Positions 22,840 to 34,479 of a stretch of 64,000 nucleotides of DNA are shown in pieces. Within the stretch, counting starts at the first letter, position 1; every line of letters starts with the position of its first letter. The notes beneath the pieces were generated by a model. The model had not been told where the DNA came from. It ran no database searches and was given only the letters and a program-made list of their open reading frames with translations. Source of the DNA: Sclerurus mexicanus. Lineage: Eukaryota; Chordata; Aves; Passeriformes; Furnariidae. Both the position numbers and the translations under genes were made by a program. Location: positions 1,065,023 to 1,129,022 of the forward strand of contig VWZF01007012.1 of the NCBI GenBank assembly GCA_013396755.1. Reading direction: 5' to 3'.

Positions 22840-23100
22840 CCCAGTGTTATTTATGCACACACATAAAGGGTTTCATGCATCCCACTGAAATCTCTGTTAT
22901 TTGTCAATGAGATCCCCCTCCCTCTCTGCCTTAGCTAACATTTACAGTAAATCTGTTACACTGACCATTAAATCTGAAGCTGCCCTGAGCGATAGTTTCA
23001 ATGGGTGTGTTGACAGCCCGAGTGTTAATAATGATGCAAACACTAACCTGTTTATTGATTTGCTTTTTGTACCCTTCATCCCAGCTCACTCCTTCTCACT
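22840..23100. promoter_or_regulatory. Candidate conserved non-coding element with POU-like word
   Basis: Contains GTGTTAATAATGATGCAAAC (23022-23041) with an ATGCAAA octamer-like half, TTATTTGTCAATGAG at about 22896, ACCATTAAATC near 22964 and GTTTATTGATTTGC near 23050. TGACAG (TALE-type) also occurs near 23011. The mix of POU, TALE and homeodomain words is typical of neural or limb enhancers, but no tissue can be claimed. Confidence 0.4.
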
Positions 23101-23189
23101 CTCGTAGGAGAAATCCTAGAATTAGTAATCAGGTGACAGCTCAGAGCCCCCGTCTGTTCCCAGCAGTGTCATCCAACCCAAACTCCCGG

Positions 23190-23330
23190 AGATAAATTAC
23201 AGGTGCCGTATTCTGCCTCTGCCAGCCATTCAATATACTGTTACTCAATGCAAGATGTAGTATTTGTCATTGGTGCCAGCAGACAGGAGGGAGAAAAAAA
23301 GAAACATTAACACAGGCATGAAAAGCTTTT
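23190..23330. promoter_or_regulatory. Candidate conserved non-coding element, short
   Basis: GATAAATTACAGG, CCATTCAATATAC and TGTCATTGG words in unique sequence continue the preceding block. Confidence 0.28.
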
Positions 23331-26300
23331 AACTTTGACAAGAGAAGCATAGGGAAGTTTTACATTTAACCCCTCCACGGAAGGCCAGTGTCCATCCATT
23401 AAAACAGCTTGTCAGACAGTGGGAGCAGTGGAATGGAACTGGGATCAGGATGCTGAGAAGGAACCCGACGTGCTTACAGTGCTTCCTCCTTCTTCTGGAA
23501 GTAGATGCCTGCCCACAACACTTGGGAGCATGGAACAAGTGAAGCGTTTGTTGGGTTCCTGTGAACAAATTGGTCTATTCATGAGCCCAAACTCCTTGAA
23601 GCTGAGATGGAGAGGGGTTTACACAGGGGAAGCAAACAGCAGTTTTGATTCACACCCTGAGGGGCTGGGAGCCTGCCCAGGCTGTGGGGTACACAAGGTG
23701 AACAGGGACGGAACCCTGAGGGCTGGTCCTGCTTGCCCCCTGCTGCAGAAGCAGCTCCACCAACTTATGTGCTTCTAAAACAATGATGCTAGGGCAGTCC
23801 TATCTGAGCCACCTGGCAAGGTTCTCCAGCTTGTGAAGAGAAGAGCTATGCCAACAGAACCTGAACAGGAGCCAGGAGCTAAATTCTGCAGGGGACCAGT
23901 CTTAGATCAAGTCAGGAGCTGCAGACGCTTTCCCTGTGACAGACTCAGTGTGACATCCAGCACTAGACACCACAGCTCTGCTGATGAGCTGCACAGGCTT
24001 GCGAAAGAAGAAGCTGGAGTTAAAGGAAAGCTAGGCTTCATGTTCCCCACCTAGCAATGTTTTTGACCTATGGTTTTTATGGTCAGGGAGGAAACCAGCC
24101 AGTAAATAAGGAGAATTTATAAACCCTGCAGGGGCTCTGATATATTCCCCAGGAGCTGGGGCCCCAAAGGCTTTCAGTGGCATTTATAAGCTTCACTCAG
24201 TTGTCAGACCCCTTGGTTCCTTTTATTTCTGCTAAGTTTATAAGCTCTGAAAGAGCAGTCTGCAGCGTTTATTAACTGCAGTGCAGAGCTGAAGCAAAGC
24301 AGCTGATCCAAAATAAACACAGTTCTACCTGTACCTTTAAAACGTGGTTCAAACCAAAGCCCCGCATTCAGTATCTTTCATCTTGTCTTCTAATAGGCAT
24401 GCATCACCAAACAGATAGGTGTGTGTTATTACAGAAAATAAAATTACACCCATGGTAAAAATCCTCATAGATGGTTTAGTTCGTCAGGAGGAAACTGAAC
24501 CAAGCACAACAACAAACCACTAAAAATGGGAGTGTGTCAAGTCTTAAATGTTAGTATCTATGTGAATATGTAACTATGTGCATAAGGAGAAACTAAAATC
24601 CAACAGAGTCAGTGAAAATAAAATGTTTTAATAAATTGTATCATGCATGTTTCAATAGCAATAATACTTTTTAAATAGCGTCCTTCAGCTCTGTGAAACA
24701 CCAAATGTTGTATCCCAGGGACAAGGGAACTGATGGTGGCAGCCAGCAGTGTGGTGAGGAAGTGTTCAGTGCTTTAGTTGTCACATGGAAGCAGCCTCAG
24801 GACTGCAGGATCAGCCACTGGTTTTGACATATACAAAATAACTGTGCTCAAATTATAAATCCATGGGGATTTTAGACTACCTGGTATGTCTGCAATGATG
24901 CTGAGGGAAACAGACCTGTTTCCACAATGGAATGGACGTACAGGTTTGCGCCGGTTACTGGTGCAGAACAAAGCAGTCGCAGATTCCTTGCCCTCATTTT
25001 AATAAACCTGAAGGGGGAAATTGTGTCTACAAGATTAAGCAAAGTTTTGCATTGAGGATTTCTATGCAGTATTTCAGGACTCTTTCTTTTTTTAAACTTT
25101 TCAATATTTTGTTTTCCTTTTCATTTTGCTTTTCCTCCTAATAACACAATCTGCTGAATTTTGTTCATTGTGTCTCCAAAACTCCAAAGAGTTGATCACA
25201 ATGGTGAAGGCTGGACAGTTGTGAAAGAGGATTTAACATTTCTGGTTTAATTAAAGATGTAGATATGCTTGGACCCCACCTTTTGAACATGTATGGGAAC
25301 TTAAGTCCTTGACTTGGCTGACCTGTGTTTTTCATTGTAGGAGCTGTTTGGAGTTCTCAGGTTGGTAACAAAACATATGTGAATTTAATAGAACAGAGGC
25401 TAAGGAAGAAGAAAGTGTCCAGGAGCTGGGGACTGTGTATGCTGGGAGGGATGATGAAATAACAGGGGTATTTGTAGACAGAACTACTAGAAGTGGAAAA
25501 AGCACAAAAATAAAAGCAGAGCCCAAGAGGAACAGAAAGCACATGAAATTAGCGGAAAGGAGAACAAAGCCTCATCCTGTGAGACACAGGAGAAGGGCAA
25601 TCTTAAATAATTATAGCAACAGTTTAACTTTAAAATCAGGATGTATATTTGTTGTGGTTCCTCCAACAGTGCAAGTCTCTCCTCCTCCCTTTCTTTGCAC
25701 AGATTTCCCCAGACAATTCACAGTCCTTCCCTTCCTTTATTTATGTGGTTTCATATTTCATGGCTTTTGGTTACTGTATTCCCACTGTGATTTATGACCA
25801 AATAGAAGCATTACATCCAGGTGATGATCCAGTCCATTATCTCCAGGGAGATGCTGACCACTGCAGTGGAGCACAGAGACCTGTTGTACCATGTGATGGA
25901 GAGCAAGCAGAAAGAGGGGGCTTCCAGATTATGAGGGAAAAGCACAATTCTTGTAATTTGGACAGTGGGATGAAAACAAAAAAATGTCCATTTCCCTTTT
26001 ATTCCTCTTCCTGAATGGGATTTATTACTGGAAAAAAAAATAGGAGACCAAATATATTCAATGTACCAACACACAGCTGCCTTAGCTGAAATGACCCATT
26101 TTAAATGCATGATACAACAGGGTAAATCTCTCTCGATACCACCCTTGGCTGGTCTGGAATTTTTTCTTCCACTTTTTCCTTCCAGTTTTCTGCTTTGCCA
26201 TTAATAAATCAAGATTTCTTTGCCCTGCTTTGCACCTTCACAGCTTGTGCAGATCATTAATACCAAGTCAGGGCTCTTAATCTTTTGGTCCCAAGGCGCA

Positions 26301-27597
26301 TCGACCCACTTCCAGGGAGAGAGGCTGGGACACTGATGGGACCATGCCCTTGGTCACAGAGCAGGGGGATGCATCCCAGGGACATGTTAACTCCCAGAAA
26401 TGTTACCACGGGACCTGGCCTCACCATCCTGCACTGACAGCAGCCATTGTATTTGCGTGTGGACCTGGGAATAAATCTCAGTGTGAGGTGTCTCTCTGCT
26501 CTGAGCCCCGTGCTACGCTCTGTAGCACTTTTACTGCCTGTGCCCTACTTTAGCAGTGGCTTTGCAAAGGAATATCTCCTTCTCTGATATTATTGAGGTC
26601 TTATTCCTATTGCTTGGATTTCTTATCCAATTCAGCCCTTCTGTCCCTAGTGGTACGTAGAAGACGCTTAACACCCTTGTTTTATTTTTCAGGTCTCTTC
26701 CCATCAATGAAGGGCAGGAACAAAGCCTGGTAATGAAAGGCAATTTCTCCTAACCCAGTGGGTGAGCACAGCGTGGTAAGAGTGCTTTTAAACAAAAAAA
26801 AAATCCAATAACTTCCATATAAATTGTCCAGGAGAGAAAACTTTGTGTTTTTGACATTTGTAGCTGTTTCAGCATTTTTCTGTGCAAGATGAAAAACTTT
26901 TGCATTGAGCAAAACACAGATTTATGATCAATAAAGTGAAGTTTAACAGTTTATAAGGGGCCATACATTCTTTTTTTTTAAATCTGATATTAAAAACTAT
27001 TTTTCCCTCCCAACCATGTGAGAAAACATCTCTGGTGTCCGAGTTTCAGCATAGTAAAGCAGTTAGCAGAGCATTGTGGATAAGGACTGGATGGGGTTTC
27101 CTGAGGGATGAGTTGCCACCCAAGCCATCCCTCTCTTACCTTCATGAAGTTATGCACAGTAAGACCCAGAGGTGCCCATGAACACCTGGGTAGTGACCTT
27201 GAGCTCTGAGGTTGGGCTTTCCCAGTGCTTTAAAGAGTTTGGGAGCAGAAGGTTGCTGCAGGTCCCTTTCTGGACCATAAAATAAAGCCATTCCTAATAA
27301 CTCTCTAACAAGGCTCTGCAAGTCTCACTGTAGCACAAGATGCAGGCAGAGAACAGGCAGCTGCTGAGAGACAAAAAAACCACACAGGTCTTTGGGAACT
27401 GCCTGTGAGTGTTGGGTATGTGTGAGATTTTATTGGCATTGCCTCATGTCAGGCTGCAAACGGTCAGGGAGCGCTGGGAATGAGTTCTTCCCATCCCAGC
27501 TCTGACTCAGGAGCATTGAGCAGACAAGTCTTCTGGTATTGCCCCCTTATCTTTACCTCTCACTAAGAATTCCTATCTTCAAAAATATTCATATAGT
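23331..27597. other. Non-coding sequence, no gene seen
   Basis: About 4.3 kb of unique sequence. 24100-24680 and 25000-25150 are AT-rich. A good 3' splice consensus (TTTATTTTTCAG) ends at 26692 but no plausible exon or reading frame follows. Open frames of up to 121 codons have no domain. An A-run (about 9 A) lies near 26795 and a T-run near 26971. Confidence 0.5.
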
Positions 27598-27840
27598 AGA
27601 ATCACAGAATGGTTTGAGTTGAAAGGGACCTTAAACATAATCTTGTTCCACCCCCTGCCACGGGCACGGACACCTTTCACCAGCCCAGGGTGCTCCAAGC
27701 CCAGCCTGGCCTTGAACACTCCCAGGGATGGGGCAGCCACAGCTTCTCTGGGCAACCAGTGCCAGGGCCTCACCACTCACAGGGAAGAATTTCTTCCCAA
27801 TATATAATTTAAACCTACTCCCTTTGTCTCTTGTGCTTTC
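27598..27840 (-). mobile_element. CR1 LINE 3' fragment, copy 3
   Basis: Plus-strand reading begins GTAGAATCACAGAATGG, then GAGTTGAAAGGGACC, the CACGGGCACGGACACC block, CCTGGCCTTGAACACT, AGGGATGGGGCAGCCAC, CAGGGCCTCACCACTCAC and a TTTCTTCCCAATATATAAT block. It is antisense CR1 tail, about 240 bp, with only moderate divergence. Confidence 0.94.
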
Positions 27841-28439
27841 CTCAACAACAAACATGCCAGGAGCTGTTGCAGGGATGCTTAGCACACTAGAAACAGAGAA
27901 GACTCTTATTCTCCAAAGAACAGACTACTGCAATTGATTGTTTTATATCTTCTACTAGAAAATCACATCCACAGGCTGCCTGATGAAAATTACTTGAACT
28001 TAGTCTTTACAGCAGAGTTGAGTATAAAAATATTGAGTATAGGGCCAATTCTGCTGCCATTAAAACTAATAAGAATGATTAGATTTATTATAGAGCCAGA
28101 GAGGGGAGATAGTTTTATGCTCCTGATTCCCTGATTATGCAGTCTCAGGGCTTCCTACACCTGATGACATGGGGAAGTGCTCCTACTGCCCTTATCTCTT
28201 CACCATGTTCCTCTCTGTTAAAGACTATCTCAACACAAGATCTACAGTGAAAAATAGAAAAGTGTCCATTACATGAACAAGTCAGGGATTTTGCTTTTTC
28301 CCCCCTTTTTCTACAGAGCATCTGACGAAGCCAATAAATTTATCAAGGAGATAAGGTGGACTAAATAATCCCCGGGGTCTGCAGAAAGGATGGTGTCGCA
28401 GCACATCCACACCATTTGTGTCCCCTTCTTCCACGATAT
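27841..28439. other. Non-coding sequence, AT-rich
   Basis: AT-rich unique sequence with no gene; it includes TAAAACTAATAAGAATGATTAG near 28061, weakly element-like. Confidence 0.45.
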
Positions 28440-28740
28440 GCCTTAAAATTTATCACCTGGTTGTGAGCTTTAACTGCATAAATCCCCAGTGAATTGACGG
28501 GAGCAGGGAGCTTGGCTGAGGTTTATACAGTGGGTCTTAAACCCTTAAATGCCTACGCCAGTGTGGTCCCCATAAAGCCGTGCCTTTGGTAATTTACACA
28601 TGGGGAGCTTGGCTATGTTCCCTCCACGGAAAATTGGGCTGAAATAAGTGGGAGACCAGAGCTGAGCAGTGGCACTGGAACACTGATATTGTGCCATGAT
28701 TTCTGTGGAGTATACAGCTATTTTCACTTGATTAAATAAA
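28440..28740. other. Non-coding, possible start of a long conserved block
   Basis: CCTTAAAATTTATCACCTGG (28441-28460) and GAATTGACGG words occur, but composition is mixed. It sits directly before the long repeat-free block and may be part of it. Confidence 0.3.
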
Positions 28741-29480
28741 CTCACTTCTTGGAAGATCTGAAAGCGGCTGTTAGAGAGTTCTGTCTAAAAGCTTGCAAGT
28801 TTTTCCATTTCTTCGGAAGAGAAATTTACACTCAGAAAATTAAAGGATCTACAAAGCGATATTTTCTGAGGCAAATACTGACATTATGAGCATCTTAAGC
28901 ACTTGCACTGCATATCTGAGCTAAACAGCATCTCCTGACTGACAAAGCCTTCCCTGGCTAAAAGCAACTGTTATAAAATTATGACTAGTGCATATATAAT
29001 GTTTGTGTTTAACAAGATGACAGAAATGCCACCTTAGTAAAAACTGATTATGGTTACAGCTGAACAATTCACATCATGCAAGATTTATAATATTAAGGTT
29101 ATGCAATCATCTAATCGGAGAGACAAGCCTTGAGTAATAATATGAAATGCATGTACTTCAATCTGCAGCAGTGGATTCATTGCTGTTTTCTTATTAGCTC
29201 ATGCCAGCATTAGGGCTGCATTATCCATTTTACCATAGTCTAATTCAGCATTTCCATCTGAAAACATATGCACAATAAGTGATCTATGCCAAACAGCGAG
29301 ATGGAGACAAAGCCATTTGAGTGACTTCACGGCTATAAAAATATACATAATCTGTATGTCTTTCAGCAGTTCTCAGTACTTTATACTGCATTTCTTTGCA
29401 TGAAAAGTTTTCTCAAAATAAAGGAAAAAAATAGAAATTGCTCCTTTTCTTCCCTGAACAAGAATAGTTTGGCGTTTGAA
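28741..29480. promoter_or_regulatory. Long candidate conserved non-coding element
   Basis: Some 740 bp without any transposon or microsatellite, rich in short TF-like words: TTATAAAATTATGAC near 28971, CTGATTATGG near 29044, CAATCATCTAATCGG near 29104, TTCTTATTAGCTCATGCC near 29189, GTCTAATTCAGC near 29238 and GCACAATAAGTG near 29270. No frame is open for long on either strand. With the next two entries it makes the longest uninterrupted block of this texture. Confidence 0.45.
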
Positions 29481-29980
29481 ATAGAGCAGGAATCCAGCCT
29501 GTGAACTCATCTTGGAAGAGGGATATCAGACCATCTTATTAGCGCCATACCAGCTAGCTGGGAAGTGTCAGGTATGACTCGGAATAGGAGAGAATTCCTT
29601 GAAACATGCATCTCCCAGCCAGATAAGATTGCTGATATTTAAACTAAAAAGGGATCTCTGTTTTTTTCTCAGAAGTGAAACATCTCAGATATTTTATAAA
29701 CATCAAACATTTTCATTCAACAAATAGCTACACGCACACGCATATATATATACATATGGATAAACTCTGATTGGTTAATTTCTGTACAGAGAAGTCATAG
29801 TGTACTTCAGGTTAAAAATATGCTATTTCAGGGGCTGATGAGTTCAGGCATCGTACTTCAAAGGCATGTATTATAAAAGTTGACAAGTGTTTATAATGCA
29901 ATAATCAAACTAATTGACTGAGATCCCTGATTAAAACAAGACTTTTCATGCAAGGCTCAAACTGAGATTCCCTCTGAACT
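29481..29980. promoter_or_regulatory. Candidate conserved non-coding element, continuation
   Basis: Includes a short (TA)n at about 29742-29752, GATTGGTTAATTTC near 29770, GCAATAATCAAACTAATTGAC near 29899 and CCTGATTAAAAC near 29927. There are no transposons. Confidence 0.38.
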
Positions 29981-30200
29981 GGGTTAATTTTCCAGACCCT
30001 GTGCAGCCTTTGGTCCTGTGAGGCTCTGGGGTCTCGGGATGTCAAGCAGTCCTGGGAGGACGAGGGACCCCACTGAACCAAAAGCTTGTGGTCATTTGTT
30101 GTTCAGATCCCTGTACATGTAGGTGGGTTCGTCAGACTTCTGCAACAATCACAATTCTCAGGGAGAAAAAAAGCCAAACCAAAAAGCAGCATTTCAAAGG
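29981..30200. other. Non-coding, GC-richer interruption
   Basis: About 200 bp of less AT-rich sequence with no repeat or frame of interest separates two candidate elements. Confidence 0.4.
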
Positions 30201-30960
30201 TAAACAGAAGGCATTTGTGTGCTGCGGTCTGATTTATTATACACACTATATATAGCTGTCATTAAATGAGCAGGCTAACGTGCAACTATTCATCATGGGG
30301 GGAAATGAACAGGCTATTCTCTGCTTGCCTGGAATTGTTCATATTTCTGGAAACTAAAAGCAGTGTCTAGGAAAAGAAAGAATGCCTAAAATGCCGCAAG
30401 ATATTTGATTTATTCTCTCCAGGCATTACCTCTCTCAGTTCTCTGTGTCCCAGAGTATTATTCAAGTCAATCGATCTTAGAAAGTGTTTCTAGCAATCCC
30501 AGTTTCCCCCAAAACTCCTCGCTAAAGACCTTAATCTGCCTCCTCTTGTTGTTATTGTCATTAAAATAAGCTCAAATCAGTCCGTAATTTTTGTCCTACT
30601 TTGAAGGTGTGTTTTGATCCCAGGAAAGCTATTCATCTCCTCGTTTCAGTTACGAGTCTGCATATGGTAAACTGCAATATCCTTTCGAGTTCCAGCTAAA
30701 GCAATTCTCAGTTTGCTATTTAGTTACATGAGAAACAGAAAATAAGCGATGCTGCCTGACCGAAACAGCTCTCTGAGTGCTGGTTCAGGGAGATGACTAA
30801 AAATATTCATAGTCTTCGTAGCAACAATTAACTGCTGAAGAAAATCAGGGATAATTTTAATTAATGAATAAATAGAAGAATGAGCTATTTGCGGATACAA
30901 AGTAACACATGATTTAATGAAGTTGAAGAAATTACTGGTACAACCTAAAAATTGCAATCA
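30201..30960. promoter_or_regulatory. Long candidate conserved non-coding element
   Basis: Repeat-free AT-rich block with GATTTATTATACAC near 30231, TGTCATTAAATGAGC near 30257, GAATTGTTCATATTTC near 30333, TTGATTTATTC near 30406, TCATTAAAATAAGC near 30560, AACAATTAACTGC near 30822 and TTTTAATTAATGAATAAATAG near 30855. Motif words recur throughout. The only long open frame (minus, 77 codons) is featureless. Confidence 0.43.
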
Positions 30961-31547
30961 AAATGGTTGTTTCAACAGACAATTGGATTTAGTTAGGTTA
31001 TGCCTTTCCTAACAGGGCCTCCCTGCCATAGATAGAGCCAACATGAATTTGGTCTTTATACAGGGATTGCACATTAGGATTTACCCATTCTTGGTCTGGA
31101 TCTGTTGTAGCTCTACTCAAGGTGACTTAGCCCGACTGAAAACAGGTTTCACAGAATCAGAGAATATATGTGGTTTCCCTCACCAAAATATGGAATATTT
31201 TTTGGCTGAAATTAAACAAAATCATTTGGTTTTCAGTTGAAAAAATGTTCATTACTTTAGGCTGAAAACGCCAAAATTTCCCAGGACTGTTCTTACGTGC
31301 AAGTTCGCAGCCCTGGCTGTCGATTCACTTATCATTCAGTTGTGCAATTTAAAAAATATTCTCTCTGGAGTGAGACTGGGACCTGTGCAAACACAGCTGG
31401 TGTTTCACAGTGGAAGGGGACAGGGGGAACCCCTACCCATGGCAGCAGGGCAGGACCACGTAACCTCCATGGACCTTGTTCTATTCCAGCTTCTCCAGCC
31501 CATCCCTGGAGCACAGCCCAGCTCAGCTCAAGGAGTCACACTGATGA
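30961..31547. other. Non-coding sequence, no gene seen
   Basis: Mixed unique sequence. A short TCACAGAATCAGAG word near 31150 resembles the CR1 tail octamers but nothing downstream supports a CR1. Confidence 0.45.
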
Positions 31548-31578
31548 GAGAAACCTGCCCTTTCTAGGCAGGTTTCTC
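31548..31578. repeat. Perfect 12-bp hairpin, 7-nt loop
   Basis: GAGAAACCTGCC (31548-31559) and GGCAGGTTTCTC (31567-31578) are exact reverse complements around the loop CTTTCTA. A perfect 12-bp stem with so short a loop is unlikely by chance in 64 kb (expected number well below one). No T-run or partner gene gives it a role. Confidence 0.85.
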
Positions 31579-32304
31579 CCCGCAAAAGGAACTCTTCTGT
31601 ATTGCCAAGCCAGCGAGGGATGGAGGGGCATCAGACTCCGTGTACTGACAACCCCTTGAATTAACTCTGACTTTTCCTGCCAGCTCTGTTCTACACCCAC
31701 CCTCTGCTTCAAGGCCTTGGGGTTGTTTTTGTCTTTTCCAGCTTGGGGAAGCTGAGGAAGAGGGAGGGGGGGACAAGGAAACCTTCTGCTAGAAGACAAA
31801 GCGATCCCAGGGCTGTCCATCCCTGGGCAGGGAGATGAAAGAGCGCTGCTGTTTGACAATGAGGGTGTGTGGGTGTCTCTCATCAAACCCGCTGACACCC
31901 AGTGCTGAGCCTCACAAAATACCAGGGGCTCAGCAAAGATAAAAGCAGCCGTGGCCCTGAGGGCCCCATTTTCTGCCCTGTGAATTGAAGGAAGGTGAGG
32001 CTCAGGCAGGAATACCTTCCCATTTGGCTTTGCTGAGCTCTGCTCCTCTTTTCTGCTTCGCCCTGTAGTCACCAGGTGAGGAAAAGAAGGGTCTCGGGCA
32101 CTGCTTGGCATTGGCTTTGGATGGTCCACCCAAACCTTTCCAGCCTCCCCAGATGTGCCCTTCAAAGAGAAATCTCTGCTGTGCCTGCTTTAAAATAGAG
32201 AAATTTTAAATTTCAACTCTTCAGTAGCACAACTCCTTCATTTCACTAGGGTTTCACTGGGTGACTTAAAACACGCACCTGAACACCTCAGCCTATACGA
32301 GCAA

Positions 32305-32307
<3 letters not shown>
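31579..32307. other. Non-coding sequence, no gene seen
   Basis: Mixed to GC-richer sequence. A 209-codon minus frame (31536-32165) spans part of the perfect hairpin and has no domain; low-complexity P/S-rich composition argues against a gene. Confidence 0.5.

Positions 32308-32336
<29 letters not shown>
32308..32336. repeat. (TA)n microsatellite
   Basis: Twenty-nine bases of uninterrupted TA, which creates an IYIYI run in both strand translations. Confidence 0.97.
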
Positions 32337-32338
<2 letters not shown>

Positions 32339-32624
32339 AGGAATCCAGATTTAATTGCAGTCAGGGCCTTTTCTGCAGCTTCACAGACATTTCCTGGCTG
32401 TACATGCACACACATAAACACATCCCAGAAACAGTACCAGAGGATGAGACCACAATGGACTTGCTTATCTGCAACAAAAATCCAAACCAAAAAACTAAGG
32501 TGTTTTGTTCAGGGTTTGTGTGGGGAAAGAAAAGGTTGGTATGCTGACTAACAGCTATTTTAGGACAAAACTGGTGCCCTTAGGAGTGTGTTTCATCCTC
32601 CCCTAGTCTATTCTTTCTCCCACC
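32337..32624. other. Non-coding sequence, no gene seen
   Basis: Short unique interval without a notable signal. Confidence 0.45.
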
Positions 32625-32825
32625 CGCACCTAAATACAAAATAACCTGCAATCCAATTAGTGCTGAGTGCTTACGAAGCAATCACATTTAATAAACAGAG
32701 CTGGTAGGTTTTAAAAAATACAGCCTTGTCCATGACCTTTTCTTAATTTTGTTGGATGTAATCTGAAATTCTGCTCTATTTATTTACACTTGCAGTTTAA
32801 TTAGGCCCAGTTGTTTTACCCTGGC
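32625..32825. promoter_or_regulatory. Candidate conserved non-coding element
   Basis: GCAATCCAATTAGTGC at about 32649, CACATTTAATAAAC near 32685, TTTCTTAATTTTG near 32741 and CAGTTTAATTAGGCCC near 32793. Four homeodomain-type sites occur in 200 bp without repeats; the element ends just before a microsatellite. Confidence 0.42.
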
Positions 32826-32851
32826 TACCTGCTCGCAGGCACGTAGGGGAG

Positions 32852-32946
32852 CACAGACACACAGACACACAGACAGACACACACAGACACACAGACAGAC
32901 ACACACAGACACACAGACAGACAGACAGACACACACACACACACAC
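32852..32946. repeat. (AC)n / (ACAG)n compound microsatellite
   Basis: About 95 bases of interleaved ACAC, ACAGAC and GACA units ending in a pure AC run (32930-32946). Confidence 0.97.
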
Positions 32947-33039
32947 GGTGCTTGTGCTCAGCTCCTCTGCTATCCCCAGGAGCTGCTGGGCTGAGCTTCA
33001 TTCACACACTCTCTCAGCAGAGAAATGATGACAGAGTCA

Positions 33040-33060
33040 GTGTGTGTGTGTGTGTGTGTG
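33040..33060. repeat. (GT)10 microsatellite
   Basis: Pure GT run of 21 bases. It is the reverse complement of the AC tract ending about 94 bp upstream, so the two can pair. Confidence 0.97.
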
Positions 33061-33534
33061 AATAACACACACTGGTAACAAGTCAGGAACACAGAGAGGG
33101 ATTTGTGTCTCTTAAATGGATTTGGGACAGTAGCATGTAGCTTTCCCTTTTTGGTTTTTTTTTTCTTTCTTTTTCGTTTATTTTCAGTTCTGATTTGCCT
33201 TTCTTCCACAGCCATCACTTCATTCCATGGAGAGGTGCCACAGAAAGCTCTTTACTCACTGTACAAAGAGGAGTGATCCCCTCTGAGCCCTCTTTTTAAT
33301 TCTTTGAGAGTAGACAAAGCAGAAAAGAACTGACAGAAGCAGCATGAACAATAAGCTGTGCTTTCCAGAATCAGTGATGGCAACCAGGAATTTTTTTGGC
33401 TGGGATGAAGGGTAGATGAAATGAGAAGGTGGCTTTGGAGAGGGGCCAGGGTCTGGAGTCTCTAAGAGATGGAAGACAGAATTAAATATTAGCTTGTGAC
33501 ATGCTGGGTCCAGTGGTTAAATCCATAATGTTCC
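33061..33534. other. Non-coding sequence, no gene seen
   Basis: Contains a T-rich patch (33149-33185). No frame or repeat of note. Confidence 0.5.
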
Positions 33535-33748
33535 ATCACAGAATCACAGAGTCATAGAATGGTGGGGTTTGGGAGGGACCTTAAAAATCATCTCATTCCA
33601 GTTCCCCTGTCATGAATGGGAACACCTTCCGTTAGACCAGATTATTCAAAGCCCCATCCAACGTGGCCTTGGACACTTCCAGGGATGGGGCAGCCACAGC
33701 TTCTCTGGGCAGCCTGTGCCAGGGCCTCACCTCCCTTACAGCAGGAGG
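33535..33748 (-). mobile_element. CR1 LINE 3' fragment, copy 4
   Basis: Opens with three octamer-like units (ATCACAGA, ATCACAGA, GTCATAGA), then GGGAGGGACCTTAAAAATCA, CATGAATGGGAACACCTTCC, CCATCCAACGTGGCCTTGGA and GGGATGGGGCAGCCAC, ending after CCAGGGCCTCACC. Antisense CR1 tail. Confidence 0.94.
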
Positions 33749-34479
33749 CACAAACACATTCCAAGTGCTGGACACAGGGGCAGGCAGGTCAGGCAGAGCC
33801 CCAGTGGGCACCCAAGTGCTTTGGTTGCTCCAAACCCCATCACACCAGTCCTGTGTGAGACTCAAAACACCCCCTGAGCACACCTTACTGACTGGAAAAG
33901 GGGGAGTCAGGGGGAATGGTCAGTGACACTGAGGAATGATGTAGCAGTCGACCAGATGTGCATCCATGTTTGCCACCTTTGGGAAAAGCATTTGATGTTC
34001 AGGGAAGCTTCTAGGAGAAAATTTAGCATACCTCAGAGCAAAAGATTAAGTGAATTCTTTGTGGAGCACCAAGTAAGACCAAGGCCCTAAATGTCCTGCT
34101 TGCTTTCCCACTTTCTTGAATAATAGTGTAGTTTCAGGTTATGCTGCTTTTGGGTGGCAAAAGTAGCACAAGAAATCCTCACCTCCTGCTCATTCCCCTG
34201 TCTCTCAGATTGCTTCCCCTTTTACCATTCCAGGATAAAAATTACTCCCCCCACCCACAAAAAAACCCCACCAGGCAAGGTTAACAAGACTTGATGAAAG
34301 TGGTTCCTCTACCAGAGGCAGCACAGCACAAACCTTCTGGCTCCTCACCTCACATCGCCCAAGTGCCAGACACCCCATATCACCCAAAATGCACCTGAGG
34401 GGGTTTGGAAGTTTCCCTACCGCTGTCTGACTGCAGCACTGGATTTACAAGCGTGGAGAGCACGTGGGAACAAGTTCAA
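33749..34479. other. Non-coding sequence, no gene seen
   Basis: Mixed unique sequence downstream of the CR1; frames through 33569-33926 are CR1 shadows. Confidence 0.5.

Noticed and set aside
26670..26736. Possible exon between a good acceptor (ending 26692) and a GTAATG donor
   Set aside because: Short, donor is weak, and no reading frame or conservation evidence.
31145..31170. TCACAGAATCAGAG resembling a CR1 tail octamer
   Set aside because: The following sequence shows none of the CR1 blocks; chance match.
31536..32165. 209-codon minus open frame
   Set aside because: Ser/Pro-rich composition without a domain; overlaps the perfect hairpin and plus-strand frames.
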